Below, one piece after another: positions 24,747 through 33,416 of a stretch of 64,000 nucleotides of DNA (the stretch's first letter is position 1; the number at the start of each line of letters is the position of its first letter). Both the position numbers and the translations under genes were made by a program. This DNA is from Desulfosudis oleivorans (GTDB taxonomy: Bacteria > Desulfobacterota > Desulfobacteria > Desulfobacterales > SURF-7). The DNA lies in contig DYJD01000016.1 of the NCBI GenBank assembly GCA_020723325.1, positions 62,001-126,000 on the forward strand, given 5' to 3'. The notes beneath the pieces are model-generated. The model saw only the letters and a program-made list of their open reading frames with translations. It was not told the origin of the DNA and searched no databases.

Positions 24747-26168
24747 TCAGTTGGCCCTGCGGCCTTGATAACTTTCAAACTGCATGGTTTTGGCGTTTTT
24801 TTTCTGCTTTTCCGCCACCGCGGCCGGGGCCCCGGCAAAGGTGTCCTTTACGGTGGAGCGCAATTCCGCCAGATCTTTTTTCAGATTCTGGTCCACTTCC
24901 TGGGATTGCACGGCGGCATTCACGGTGCCTTGGGCTTTGTAGTATTGTTCGATCTTGCCCATGGCCTCGTTTTCCCGGCCGTTCTTGATATCCATGGACA
25001 CACCCTCTTTCAAGCGGTTATAGTCTTCCTGCAGCACCTTACGGCTCCATTCCTTTTTATCAATTGAGGCCAGGACCGCCTTTGGATCGGCAATGCAGGC
25101 AATGCTGAAGCTTTCCGGCAGGGTGGTACTGTAAGCGCGATCGCCATGGCGGTAGTCCACGCGGATTTTTCCGATCTCAAAGGCCTGCAGTTCCGCTGCC
25201 GGGACTTTGAACTGGAGGAAGAGGGTGCGCTGCCGGCCGGAGGTTAAATCACCGGCAGGGAAAACCGCCCGGTCAGCCTTCATTTCAATGGGATAGCCGC
25301 CGGCATGCACCAGGGAAACGCCTTTGGGCAAGGGCACTTCAACCGTAATGCCTCCGGCTGCCAGGGTGCGGGTGGCGCGAAATTCCTTTTCAAACACCTG
25401 GGCAAAGGCTTCGGGATTTTCCAGGTAGTAATAAACGCCGCTGCCGCGATCCGCCAGGTTGGTCATGAGATGTTCATTGAAATCATTGCCCACCCCCACG
25501 GTGCTGATGGAAAAGGTGTTTTCCGGGGCAATGGAAGCCATGTTGCCCAGGGCCGCGGGATCAGTGACGCCCACGTTGGCGAGCCCGTCGGAAATCAGAA
25601 TGACCTTGGCGACATGATCGCTGCGCCTGTTGTTTCGAATAATCTGGATACCGGTGCTGAGGCCGGCGCCTAGATTGGTGCTGCCGCCGCTGGCTACGGC
25701 CTGGATGGTGGAATACAGCCGTTCCCGTGCGTCGGCCGTAACCTGCACCAGCGAGCTGTTCACCACCACCTGGTCATCATAGGTGACCAGGGCAAAACGG
25801 TCTTCCGGACCCAACTGGGACAGCAGTTGACTGATGGCCCGGCGGGCATAATCCAGTTTTTGGCCGTTCATGGAGCCGCTGCGGTCCAGGACAATGGCCA
25901 TATCCACCTTGGGGCTGACGCTGCCTTGATCGGAGGGGATGTCGGCCGCGCTGAGGGTCAGGGCCAGGGCCGCGTTGCCGTCGCTGTTTTGCAGGATTTT
26001 ATCCTGGGTCAGCTTGGCGGACAGGCTGAGGATTTCGCCTTTCACGGTCTTCACCGGTTGGACCGGGACCGTTGCGGATTCGCTGCGGTTGGAATAGGCC
26101 ATGGCCGCACAGGTGAGGGCGATCAGGCCGACAATTACCAGTAGGGTTTTATAGTTTTTGGTTGGCAT
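24747..26168 (-). CDS. von Willebrand factor A-domain protein, membrane-anchored or exported
   Basis: 473 residues. An N-terminal hydrophobic segment (about residues 8-25) serves as signal or anchor. The vWA domain spans about residues 85-265 with a complete MIDAS: DRSGS, a Thr in GGSTNLG and Asp in SDGLANVG. Residues about 275-365 form a beta-rich domain like that following vWA in bacterial 'vault/VIT-like' proteins, and the C-terminus is helical and charged. AAGGAGACAAG precedes the ATG. The stop is 20 bp upstream of pspA on the same strand. It probably acts at the periplasmic side as a metal-dependent protein-binding module; partners are unknown. Confidence 0.85.
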   Translation of the reverse strand: MPTKNYKTLLVIVGLIALTCAAMAYSNRSESATVPVQPVKTVKGEILSLSAKLTQDKILQNSDGNAALALTLSAADIPSDQGSVSPKVDMAIVLDRSGSMNGQKLDYARRAISQLLSQLGPEDRFALVTYDDQVVVNSSLVQVTADARERLYSTIQAVASGGSTNLGAGLSTGIQIIRNNRRSDHVAKVILISDGLANVGVTDPAALGNMASIAPENTFSISTVGVGNDFNEHLMTNLADRGSGVYYYLENPEAFAQVFEKEFRATRTLAAGGITVEVPLPKGVSLVHAGGYPIEMKADRAVFPAGDLTSGRQRTLFLQFKVPAAELQAFEIGKIRVDYRHGDRAYSTTLPESFSIACIADPKAVLASIDKKEWSRKVLQEDYNRLKEGVSMDIKNGRENEAMGKIEQYYKAQGTVNAAVQSQEVDQNLKKDLAELRSTVKDTFAGAPAAVAEKQKKNAKTMQFESYQGRRAN

Positions 26169-26362
26169 GTTCTTGTCTCCTTATGTTGAGGGTTGTTTGG
26201 TTGTTTTGGTGTCATGATAACAGACCGTAATAAAAGCACAATTCAAAGAAATGTAAAAAGCCGGGACGTTTTTTTTGCATAAGTTTTGCTTTGAAAGGGG
26301 CGGGGGTTGGGGTAGAATCGGGATGCGAGATTCGGGATGTGGGATACGGGATGTGGGATGCT

Positions 26363-26440
26363 GATCGGGGTCGGGGTCGGTATCGGAATCGGTATCGATT
26401 TTTTTACGACCCCGATACCGATAGCGACCCCGACCCCGAA
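26363..26440. repeat. GGGGTC/GGTATC palindromic element, short copy without centre
   Basis: Both arms are present (GGGGTCGGGGTCGGTATCGG left; CGATACCGATAGCGACCCCG right), separated by only a short T-rich loop. The 75-nt centre of the longer copies is missing, giving a simple long hairpin between the vWA gene and the response regulator. Confidence 0.88.
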
Positions 26441-26467
26441 AACCAAATGGGATTGGAGGAATGAGGC

Positions 26468-27175
26468 ATGAACCACGCAAAAGCGAAAATCCTGGTGGTG
26501 GAAGATGATCCGGCCATCCTGAAAGGCTTGCTGGATGTATTGGTGTTCAACGGGTATCAGGCCCAAGGGGCGGCGGATGGGAATAAGGGGCTGGAGGCTG
26601 GTCTTAGCGGCGCCTATGACCTGATTGTGTTGGATGTCATGCTGCCGGGTCTGAACGGTTTTGAAATCTGCCGGCGCATCCGCGGCAAAAAACCGGCCCA
26701 GGCCATGGTCATGCTCACGGCCAGGGGCGCGGAGGAGGACATTGTGGCCGGTTTCCAGGCCGGGGCCGACGACTACATTAGCAAGCCTTTTTCCCTGCGG
26801 GAATTGCTGGTGCGCATCGAGGCGGTACTGCGGCGGGCCGGCAAAAACCTGGGGGATGATCGCATCGAGCATGCCGGCGTGCAATTTGACGGCAAAACCC
26901 TCACCGCTTCCTGGGGCGGGCAAACCAGTGAATTAACCCGCAGGGAGATGGACATCATCGTGTATCTGCACCGGCACCAGGACCGCATCGTATCCAAGAA
27001 GGAACTGCTCGCGGAAGTCTGGCGCTATGCTGCCACGGACATTGAAACCCGCACAGTGGATATTCACATCCTGAAGCTGCGCAAGAAAATCCTTGCCCTT
27101 AACCCGCAGGTGGAATTCATCCAAACCATTCGCGGTGAGGGATACCGCCTGGAGCCCGGCCCATGCGCAGACTGA
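26468..27175 (+). CDS. OmpR-family response regulator
   Basis: 235 residues. The receiver domain (residues 7-120) has acidic pocket EDD near residue 12, phospho-acceptor D56 in LIVLDVMLPG, a Thr in MLTARG and a Lys in SKPFSLRE. The winged-helix DNA-binding domain (about 140-232) has ELTRREMDIIVYL and the recognition region TRTVDIHILKLRKK, ending IRGEGYRLEP. It overlaps the following histidine kinase by 13 bp, so it is the cognate regulator. The ATG has GGAGGAATGAGGC upstream. Adjacent divergent genes (vWA, PspA) are candidate targets. Confidence 0.93.
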   Translation: MNHAKAKILVVEDDPAILKGLLDVLVFNGYQAQGAADGNKGLEAGLSGAYDLIVLDVMLPGLNGFEICRRIRGKKPAQAMVMLTARGAEEDIVAGFQAGADDYISKPFSLRELLVRIEAVLRRAGKNLGDDRIEHAGVQFDGKTLTASWGGQTSELTRREMDIIVYLHRHQDRIVSKKELLAEVWRYAATDIETRTVDIHILKLRKKILALNPQVEFIQTIRGEGYRLEPGPCAD

Positions 27176-29091
27176 AATACTTCATGCTCCTGTTCTGCCT
27201 GGTCTTGTCCATTCCCACTGCCTTGCTGCTGGTTCATACTCACGGCAGTCTGGAGCAGGAAGAAAAAAGCGAATTGCGCTATTTTGCCAACTCCCTGTTC
27301 GACCGCATGGAAGAGGAGCTGGCCCTGTTGATCCAAAAAGAAGAAGGCCGGGCAGTGGATGACTACACGTTCAAATCACCGGAAAAGAACCAGGAGCAGG
27401 CCGGAGCAGGCCAGGCCGGAATACTTTCCGGCTTGCCGCAGCAAGCCTTCATTCTGGGGTATTTCCAAAACAACCCGGACGGCGGATTTCAGACCCCGTT
27501 GATGGACGGTGCGGCCCAGGCCCCACCCAAAAAAGCCGCGGTGGTGGAAGAGCTTCAGGAAGTCAACCGCGCCTTCAATCGCAGGCGCATGGAAGAATCC
27601 GAAGGCAAGGCCTTAGGTACGGCCTTCCGGCCCCAGGCCATGAAGGCCGCGGTGAGCAAAGAGGAAACTGCCAACATCGCCGACAAATATTTCGCCTTGA
27701 ATGAGCAGCGCTCCCAGAAAGATTATCTGGGAAGCAAAGCCAAACGCCTGGAACAGGTGCCGGCGGCCCAGGCCCTGAATGTGGCGCCCCAGGAAAAGGC
27801 GGTGATGTCCGCCGCCTCGGCCCCGGCCGCCTCCATAGAAAGTGAAGTGGATGCCAAGGCCGATTTCTCCATGGACTTAAGCGCAGTTCGCAAGCAGACG
27901 GCCGGCCGGGGCGCCATCCAGGCCGAGGGCCGCCTGGGCAATGATCCGGGCCTGGATGCCAAATTATTCCAGGTGGAAGTGGATCCCATGCAATCGGTGC
28001 TCATCGATTCGGAGCGCATCCTGATTTTCCGCCGCATCGTGATCCGCAACCAGGTTTTCCGCCAGGGGTTTGTCCTGCTGGTCAGGCCGTTTTTCGAGCA
28101 TCTGCTGGCCGTCCATTTTTCCGGGCAACCCATGGCGCGTTTCACCAATCTGCGTTTGCAGGTCCTTAGCGGTGAAAACGGCCGGCCGGGAGCCCAGGCC
28201 GGGATTGCCGCCCAACAGCCGCGTTTTTCCATCCAGCGCACTTTCCCCCGTCCCTTTGCCTTTGTCCAGGCCACCCTGGCCTGTGACCGGATTCCGGCCT
28301 CGGCCGGCCGCAGGACCTGGAATCTCATGGTGGCGGCCATTGCCCTGATTTTCACCCTGGGATTGTTTGCCATTTACCGCAGCGCCCGCACGGTTACGGA
28401 ACTGGCCGAACGCCGGGCCACTTTTGTTTCCTCCGTCACCCATGAGTTGAAGACCCCCCTTACCAATATCCGCATGTACATAGAAATGCTAGAACAGGGC
28501 ATTGCCCAATCCCCGGAACGGGAGCGGGAATATCTGCAGGTCCTGCTGGCGGAGAGCGGCCGCCTGACCCGGCTGATCAACAATGTCCTGGAATTTTCCA
28601 AACTGGAAAAAAAACACCGCCAGGCCGCTCTGGTTAAAGGCGATTTCGACGATGTCATTGCCGAAATCCGGGAACTCATGCAGGAAAAACTGCGCCAGGA
28701 AGGCTTCAGCCTGGATGTGGACAAAGGGGCAATCCCGCCTTTTCCCTATGACCGGGAGATGATGATCCAGATTCTCATCAATCTCATGGAAAACAGCCTC
28801 AAATTCGCCAGGAACGCCACGGACCGGCGGCTCGTCCTATCAGTGCGGCCACAAGGGGAGCGTGTGCTGATCAGCTTGTCCGACGCCGGCCCGGGCATCC
28901 CGCCCGCGGCCCTCAAGAAAATTTTCGACGACTTCTTTCGGGTGGACAGCGAGCAGGTCCGCACCACCCAGGGCACGGGCATCGGCCTGGCCCTGGTGAG
29001 GAAATTGGCCCAAGCCATGGGCGGCAGTGTATCCGCCGCCAACAACCCGGTTGCCGGTTGTACTATTACGGTTTCTTTGCCACGCCAATAG
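27163..29091 (+). CDS. Sensor histidine kinase of the two-component pair
   Basis: 642 residues. A transmembrane helix at about residues 7-24 and another at about 387-407 bound an unusually long periplasmic region of about 360 residues that contains an Ala/Glu-rich low-complexity section (about 90-270) and a globular part (RILIFRRIVIRNQVFRQGF). A short linker then leads to HisKA with H427 in VTHELKTPL, and a HATPase domain with N box NLMENSLKFARN, G1 SDAGPGIPP and G2 GTGIGLALVRK. It overlaps the OmpR-type regulator by 13 bp. The large periplasmic domain matches no sensor family I recognise and suggests a periplasmic or envelope signal. Confidence 0.92.
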   Translation: MRRLKYFMLLFCLVLSIPTALLLVHTHGSLEQEEKSELRYFANSLFDRMEEELALLIQKEEGRAVDDYTFKSPEKNQEQAGAGQAGILSGLPQQAFILGYFQNNPDGGFQTPLMDGAAQAPPKKAAVVEELQEVNRAFNRRRMEESEGKALGTAFRPQAMKAAVSKEETANIADKYFALNEQRSQKDYLGSKAKRLEQVPAAQALNVAPQEKAVMSAASAPAASIESEVDAKADFSMDLSAVRKQTAGRGAIQAEGRLGNDPGLDAKLFQVEVDPMQSVLIDSERILIFRRIVIRNQVFRQGFVLLVRPFFEHLLAVHFSGQPMARFTNLRLQVLSGENGRPGAQAGIAAQQPRFSIQRTFPRPFAFVQATLACDRIPASAGRRTWNLMVAAIALIFTLGLFAIYRSARTVTELAERRATFVSSVTHELKTPLTNIRMYIEMLEQGIAQSPEREREYLQVLLAESGRLTRLINNVLEFSKLEKKHRQAALVKGDFDDVIAEIRELMQEKLRQEGFSLDVDKGAIPPFPYDREMMIQILINLMENSLKFARNATDRRLVLSVRPQGERVLISLSDAGPGIPPAALKKIFDDFFRVDSEQVRTTQGTGIGLALVRKLAQAMGGSVSAANNPVAGCTITVSLPRQ

Positions 29092-29113
29092 GGGAAACTT
29101 ATCTGATTTTTTT

Positions 29114-29258
29114 CGGGGTCGGGGTCGGTATCGGGATCGGTATCGGAAAAAAAACAGGTGTATAGACCGAAGGCTGAAGACTGAAGGTTATAGGACATTG
29201 TTCCTTCAAATACCGAAAAAAACTCGACCCCGATACCGATAGCGACCCCGACCCCGAC
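29114..29258. repeat. GGGGTC/GGTATC palindromic element, copy 4
   Basis: Full copy, same orientation as copies 1 and 2; the centre ACAGGTGTATAGACCGAAGG, CTGAAGACTGAAGG, ACATTGTTCC differs from copy 2 at only a few bases. It lies between the histidine kinase stop and the fhs terminator. Confidence 0.88.
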
Positions 29259-29287
29259 TGATTCGGCTTTACAATCCTGAAGTAGCA

Positions 29288-29325
29288 TAAAAAAGCCCGG
29301 GAGAAAACTCCCGGGCTTTTATTTT
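29288..29325 (-). terminator. Rho-independent terminator, probably bidirectional
   Basis: GCCCGGGAG (29295-29303), AAAA loop, CTCCCGGGC (29308-29316), with an A-run on the left and T-run on the right, so it works on either strand. It lies between the convergent histidine kinase and fhs genes. Confidence 0.88.
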
Positions 29326-29371
29326 ACTTCATCCGAAGGATTCGCTTAAATACTATGGGCGAACCTTGCGG

Positions 29372-31135
29372 CTAGAACAGACCGCTTACCTTACCGGTGG
29401 CCGGATCCACGTCAATGCGGCGGAAGGCCGGGTTGGAGCTGGTACCGGGCATGAGGCTGATGGTGCCGGCGCAGGGGCACAGGAATTTGGCGCCGGAGTA
29501 AATCAGGACGTCGCGGATGGGCAGACGCCAGCCCTTGGGCACGCCTTTTCTGACCGGATCATGGGTCAGGCTCAGGTGGGTCTTGACCATCATGGTGGCG
29601 AAGTCGGCGTATTTGGGATCTTTTTCCAGCATCTCGGCCTTGGCCGTGGCTTCCGGAGACCAATCCACGCCGTCGGCACCGTAGACTTCCGTGGCGATCA
29701 TATTGACGCGGTCACGCAGTTTCATTTCCAGCGGATACAGGAATTTGAAGTCGTTCTTTTCATTGCAGGCATCGATGACCGCATCGGCCAGTTCCAGGGC
29801 GCCTTCGCCGCCGCTGAGCCAATGGTTGGACTCGGCGCAACGGGCACCGGCGGCCTCGGCCGCTTTCTTGACCGCCGCCACTTCCGCATTGGTGTCGGTA
29901 TGGAAGCGGTTGATGCACACCACGGGGTTGATGCCGGCTTTGCGGATGATGTTGATCATGTGCACCATGTTGGCGCAGCCTTTTTCCACCAGGCCGATGT
30001 TTTCCTTGGTGTACTCTTCGGGCAGGGCTTTACCGGCCACGACCTTGGGTCCGCCGCCGTGCATTTTCAGGGCGCGGATGGTGCTGGTCAGGATGGAAAC
30101 ATGGGGTTTCAGGCCGCTGAAACGGCATTTCACGTTCCAGAATTTTTCAAAGCCGATGTCCGCGGCAAAGCCGGATTCGGTGACATGGTAGTCGAACAGC
30201 TTCAGGCCCACGCGGTCGGCGATGATGGAGCTCTGGCCCACGGCGATGTTGGCAAAGGGGCCGGCATGCACAAAGCAGGGTTGATATTCGGCGGTGCTCA
30301 TCAGGGTGGGGTTGATGGTGTTGCGCATGAAGGCCGCCATGGCATTGCCCACTTCCAGGTCGCGGCAGGTAACGGGTTTGCCGCTCTTGTCAAAGGCCAC
30401 GGTGATGTTGTTGATGCGCTCTTTCAGGTCGGCCAGGTCGGTGGCCACGGACAGGATCGCCATCAATTCCGAACCCACGGCGATGCCGAACTTGGACTGC
30501 ATGGTGTAACCATCGGTGCGGCCGCCGATGCCGATGATGATGTTGCGCAGGGCCTGGGCGCAGAAGTCGATGATCCAGCCGAATTCCACCCGGGTGGGAT
30601 CGATGTCCAGACGGCGCATGGCGGTGAGGCGGGCCAACTGCTCATCATTGTAATTGCGCTCATGCTGCATGCGGGAGGTCATGGCCACCATGCCCAGGTT
30701 GTGGGCGTTCATGATGTCGTTGATGTCGCCGGTGAGTCCCAGGGAGAACTCGGTCATGGGAATCAACAGGGCGTTGCCGCCGCCGGCCGCCGTGCCTTTG
30801 ACGTTCATGGTGGGTCCGCCGGAGGGTTGCCGCAGGGCGCCGCCCACGTTTTTACCGCGTTTTCCCAAACCTTCCATGATACCCACGGAGGTGGTGCTTT
30901 TGCCTTCTCCCAGGGGGGTGGGGGTGATGGCGGTGACTTCAATGTATTTGCCGTCGGGTTTGCCTTTCAGGCGGTTGATGACTTTGAGAAAATCGATTTT
31001 GGAAAGACGGCCCATGGGCAGCATTTCATCAGCCTTAAGCCCCAGTTTTTCGCGCCACTGCTCCGGAGTGGGCATGTTTTTTTCGGCCTCTTCGGAAATT
31101 TGCCAGTCGGCCATTTTAGTCGCATCGTAAGGCAT
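29372..31135 (-). CDS. fhs: Formate-tetrahydrofolate ligase
   Basis: 587 residues, a normal length for the family. The ATP-binding loop [15 protein letters not shown] lies at residues 71-85; further family blocks are [38 protein letters not shown] and the C-terminal [13 protein letters not shown]. It makes 10-formyl-THF from formate, THF and ATP, feeding C1 metabolism and, in autotrophic or acetate-oxidising sulfate reducers, the Wood-Ljungdahl branch. TTAAGGAGGATCAG precedes the ATG. It is a single-gene unit ending at a strong terminator (29288-29325). Confidence 0.96.
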   Translation of the reverse strand: MPYDATKMADWQISEEAEKNMPTPEQWREKLGLKADEMLPMGRLSKIDFLKVINRLKGKPDGKYIEVTAITPTPLGEGKSTTSVGIMEGLGKRGKNVGGALRQPSGGPTMNVKGTAAGGGNALLIPMTEFSLGLTGDINDIMNAHNLGMVAMTSRMQHERNYNDEQLARLTAMRRLDIDPTRVEFGWIIDFCAQALRNIIIGIGGRTDGYTMQSKFGIAVGSELMAILSVATDLADLKERINNITVAFDKSGKPVTCRDLEVGNAMAAFMRNTINPTLMSTAEYQPCFVHAGPFANIAVGQSSIIADRVGLKLFDYHVTESGFAADIGFEKFWNVKCRFSGLKPHVSILTSTIRALKMHGGGPKVVAGKALPEEYTKENIGLVEKGCANMVHMINIIRKAGINPVVCINRFHTDTNAEVAAVKKAAEAAGARCAESNHWLSGGEGALELADAVIDACNEKNDFKFLYPLEMKLRDRVNMIATEVYGADGVDWSPEATAKAEMLEKDPKYADFATMMVKTHLSLTHDPVRKGVPKGWRLPIRDVLIYSGAKFLCPCAGTISLMPGTSSNPAFRRIDVDPATGKVSGLF

Positions 31136-31340
31136 CGTTCTGATCCTCCTTAAAGTTTATAGTTACAGGTTGTTGGTATAATTTATCTTAAAATCTGATA
31201 GGTTAATATTCGATTCACATTAAAATACGCTTCCTATCATGCGGCCGATATTTTGGCAAGTATTAAATATTTACTTTATTTCAGCATGTTATGCTAATGC
31301 TGCTCGGTCCGATAAACCCCGCATCCCGAAACCCATTTCA

Positions 31341-31375
31341 CGACCCCGATACCGATACCGACCCCGATCCCGATC
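31341..31375. repeat. Isolated arm of the GGGGTC/GGTATC element
   Basis: CGACCCCGATACCGATACCG then ACCCCGATCCCGATC: one arm only, without its partner, just before the TCAAAT array. Confidence 0.75.
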
Positions 31376-31382
31376 AGTAGCC

Positions 31383-31430
31383 CGCATCTCAAATCTCAAA
31401 TTTCAAATCTCAAATTTCAAATTTCAAATC
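31383..31430. repeat. TCAAAT-type tandem array
   Basis: Alternating TCTCAAAT and TTCAAAT units, about six copies, directly after the half repeat and ending 10 bp before the ABC exporter stop codon. The unit length varies (7-8 nt), so it is an imperfect microsatellite. Confidence 0.7.
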
Positions 31431-31439
31431 CAGTCCTCC

Positions 31440-33416
31440 CTACCGGTCCATACAATTCAACCGATAATAAAATCCCTCTTTTTTCATCAATTCCTCGTGA
31501 CTGCCCTCTTCAATGATGCGGCCTTTATACAGGGCCAGAATACGGTCCGCGGTCCGGGCCGTGGACAGGCGGTGGGCGATGATGATGGCGGTGCGGTCCG
31601 CCAGCAAGTTGTTCAGGGCCGCCTGGATTTTCTGTTCTGAAACCGAGTCGATGTAGGAAGTGGCCTCGTCCAGGATGATCAGATCCGGGTTTTTGGCAAA
31701 GGCCCGGGCAATGGACAACAACTGGCGTTCACCGCTGGAAAGGGAATCGCCGCCGGCGTTGAGGGCAGTATGGATTCCCGCCGGCAGGCGCTCAATAAAA
31801 TCGTGGCAATTGGCAGCATCCAAAACAGCTTGTTCAAACAAGGGGCTGGGTTTCTCCTTGCCTGTGAAAATATTGTCCTGGATGGTGCCGGAAAACAGAA
31901 AGGGGTCCTGGGGCACCAGGGCGATGCGCTCGCGGACGGCGGCCGCCGAATAAGTGCGGATGTCGCTGCCGTTAAGCATAATACGGCCCTGGGTGGGGTC
32001 GTAGAAACGCACGATGAGATTGATCAGGGAGGTCTTGCCGGCGCCGGTGGGGCCCACAATGGCCAGGGTTTCACCGGCACGCAGGGTGAAGCAGAGGTCC
32101 TTGAGAACCGGCTCGCCGCTTGGGTAGGAAAACTTTACTTGCTCAAAGCTCAATTCGCGGATGGGCTCGGCCTTATCCCGGAGTACGGCCGGGCCGGAAG
32201 CATCGGCCCGGCTGGGTGTATCCAGGATGAGAAAGATACGTTCCGCCGAAGCCATGGCGTTTTGGAGGATGTTGAATTTTTCCGCGATGTCCCGGATGGG
32301 CCGGAAAAACATGCGCATATAGGAGATGAAAGCCGTGAGGGCCCCCAGGGTGATGGTATGCTCCATGACGCTGCCGCCGCCGAAATAGATGACCAGGGCC
32401 AGGGCGGCCGAAGCCAGCAATTCGATGAGGGGCATGAACACCGCAAAGACCCGCACCTGTTTCATGCCGGTCAGGTAGTGCTCGTGGTTCAGACCGGCAA
32501 AGGTGCGCAGATTCTCGGTCTCATGCCGAAAGAGCTGGATCACGTGGATGCCCTGGATGGTTTCGGAAAAGCGCGTGTTGATTTCGGCAATCTTGATCTG
32601 CAGGGTACGGAAAGCCCCCCGGGCAATTTCGGCAAAGCGGTAGGCGGTCAGGACCACCAGGGGCAACAGCAGCAGGCAGATGCAGGCCAGTTTGAAATCG
32701 ATGGACAGGAGCAGAACCGTGATGCCCGCCACCAGGAAAAGGTCCTGAAACACAAAGGACACCACGGAAGTGAACATTTCATGCATGTTTTGAATGTCGT
32801 TGGTCACCCTAGTCACCAGCCGGCCCACTGGATGGCGCGTGAAAAAGGTGAGGGGCAGGTTCTGAATGTGGGTGAAGAGATCCACCCGCAGATGATGCAT
32901 CATTCTTTGACCGATGAATTCAATGAGCATGGCTTGCACAAATACGAATGCAAAATTGCAGCAAACCAAAATCAGCAGCAGAGCCGCCATGCGCAGGATG
33001 CCGGTCAGATCCCGGCTGCGCAGCTCGGCCAGGTCCTGGGGCGCCAGTTTCGCCAAATCCGCATAGGCGATCACGGCTGAATCCCCCTCTGGGCTGAACA
33101 GGGCCGGGTAGCGGGCCGCAATCCGGGCCGCGGCCGGATCGGACAAATCCGCGTGATACAGGCGGGTTTTGGCTGGGCCGGCGTCGCCCTGGGAATTGCG
33201 GTGGGCGGTGATCCGCGGAACAATATAACGGTCGATGGTGATCTTGGTAAGGTAGGGAATGGAAAGCTCTAAAAGGATAATCACGCTCACCAGCAGGATG
33301 GCGATGAGAAAATGGAAGCGATATTGCAGGGCATAGGGTAGTAGACGCCGCAGCAAGCGGATATCGTGGCGCTTATCTAATTTTTCTTCACTAAAAGCCG
33401 TGCTGTCGGTGGCCAT
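31440..33416 (-). CDS. ABC exporter subunit with consensus ATP site (heterodimer partner B)
   Basis: 658 residues. The transmembrane domain has an unusually long extracytoplasmic loop between helix 1 and helix 2 (about residues 52-130, with YPALFSPEGDSAVIAYADL). The ATPase domain has Walker A GPTGAGKTS (about 455), signature LSSGERQLLSIARA and Walker B LIILDEATSYID with the catalytic glutamate. The signature is non-canonical, whereas the partner gene at 33391 has a canonical signature but a degenerate Walker B, the complementary pattern of heterodimeric exporters such as BmrCD and TM287/288. Its start overlaps the partner by 26 bp, with AGAGGAA as ribosome binding site. The substrate is probably a lipid or drug-like amphiphile; this cannot be read from sequence. 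Confidence 0.92.
   Translation of the reverse strand: MATDSTAFSEEKLDKRHDIRLLRRLLPYALQYRFHFLIAILLVSVIILLELSIPYLTKITIDRYIVPRITAHRNSQGDAGPAKTRLYHADLSDPAAARIAARYPALFSPEGDSAVIAYADLAKLAPQDLAELRSRDLTGILRMAALLLILVCCNFAFVFVQAMLIEFIGQRMMHHLRVDLFTHIQNLPLTFFTRHPVGRLVTRVTNDIQNMHEMFTSVVSFVFQDLFLVAGITVLLLSIDFKLACICLLLLPLVVLTAYRFAEIARGAFRTLQIKIAEINTRFSETIQGIHVIQLFRHETENLRTFAGLNHEHYLTGMKQVRVFAVFMPLIELLASAALALVIYFGGGSVMEHTITLGALTAFISYMRMFFRPIRDIAEKFNILQNAMASAERIFLILDTPSRADASGPAVLRDKAEPIRELSFEQVKFSYPSGEPVLKDLCFTLRAGETLAIVGPTGAGKTSLINLIVRFYDPTQGRIMLNGSDIRTYSAAAVRERIALVPQDPFLFSGTIQDNIFTGKEKPSPLFEQAVLDAANCHDFIERLPAGIHTALNAGGDSLSSGERQLLSIARAFAKNPDLIILDEATSYIDSVSEQKIQAALNNLLADRTAIIIAHRLSTARTADRILALYKGRIIEEGSHEELMKKEGFYYRLNCMDR

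Larger units (their letters stand above)
31136..31439. other. Intergenic region with half repeat and TCAAAT microsatellite
   Basis: 304 bp. It holds one isolated arm of the GGGGTC/GGTATC element (31341-31375) and an irregular (A)TCTCAAAT/TTCAAAT tandem array at about 31383-31430. The fhs promoter should lie near 31150-31230, but no clear consensus is seen. Confidence 0.6.

Noticed and set aside
29366-31153. A 595-residue plus-strand frame across fhs
   Set aside because: His/Gly-rich shadow of the strongly conserved fhs gene in antisense.
31383-31430. TCAAAT array as a regulatory binding-site cluster
   Set aside because: Unit length is irregular and it lies at the 3' end of a convergent region, fitting a microsatellite better.
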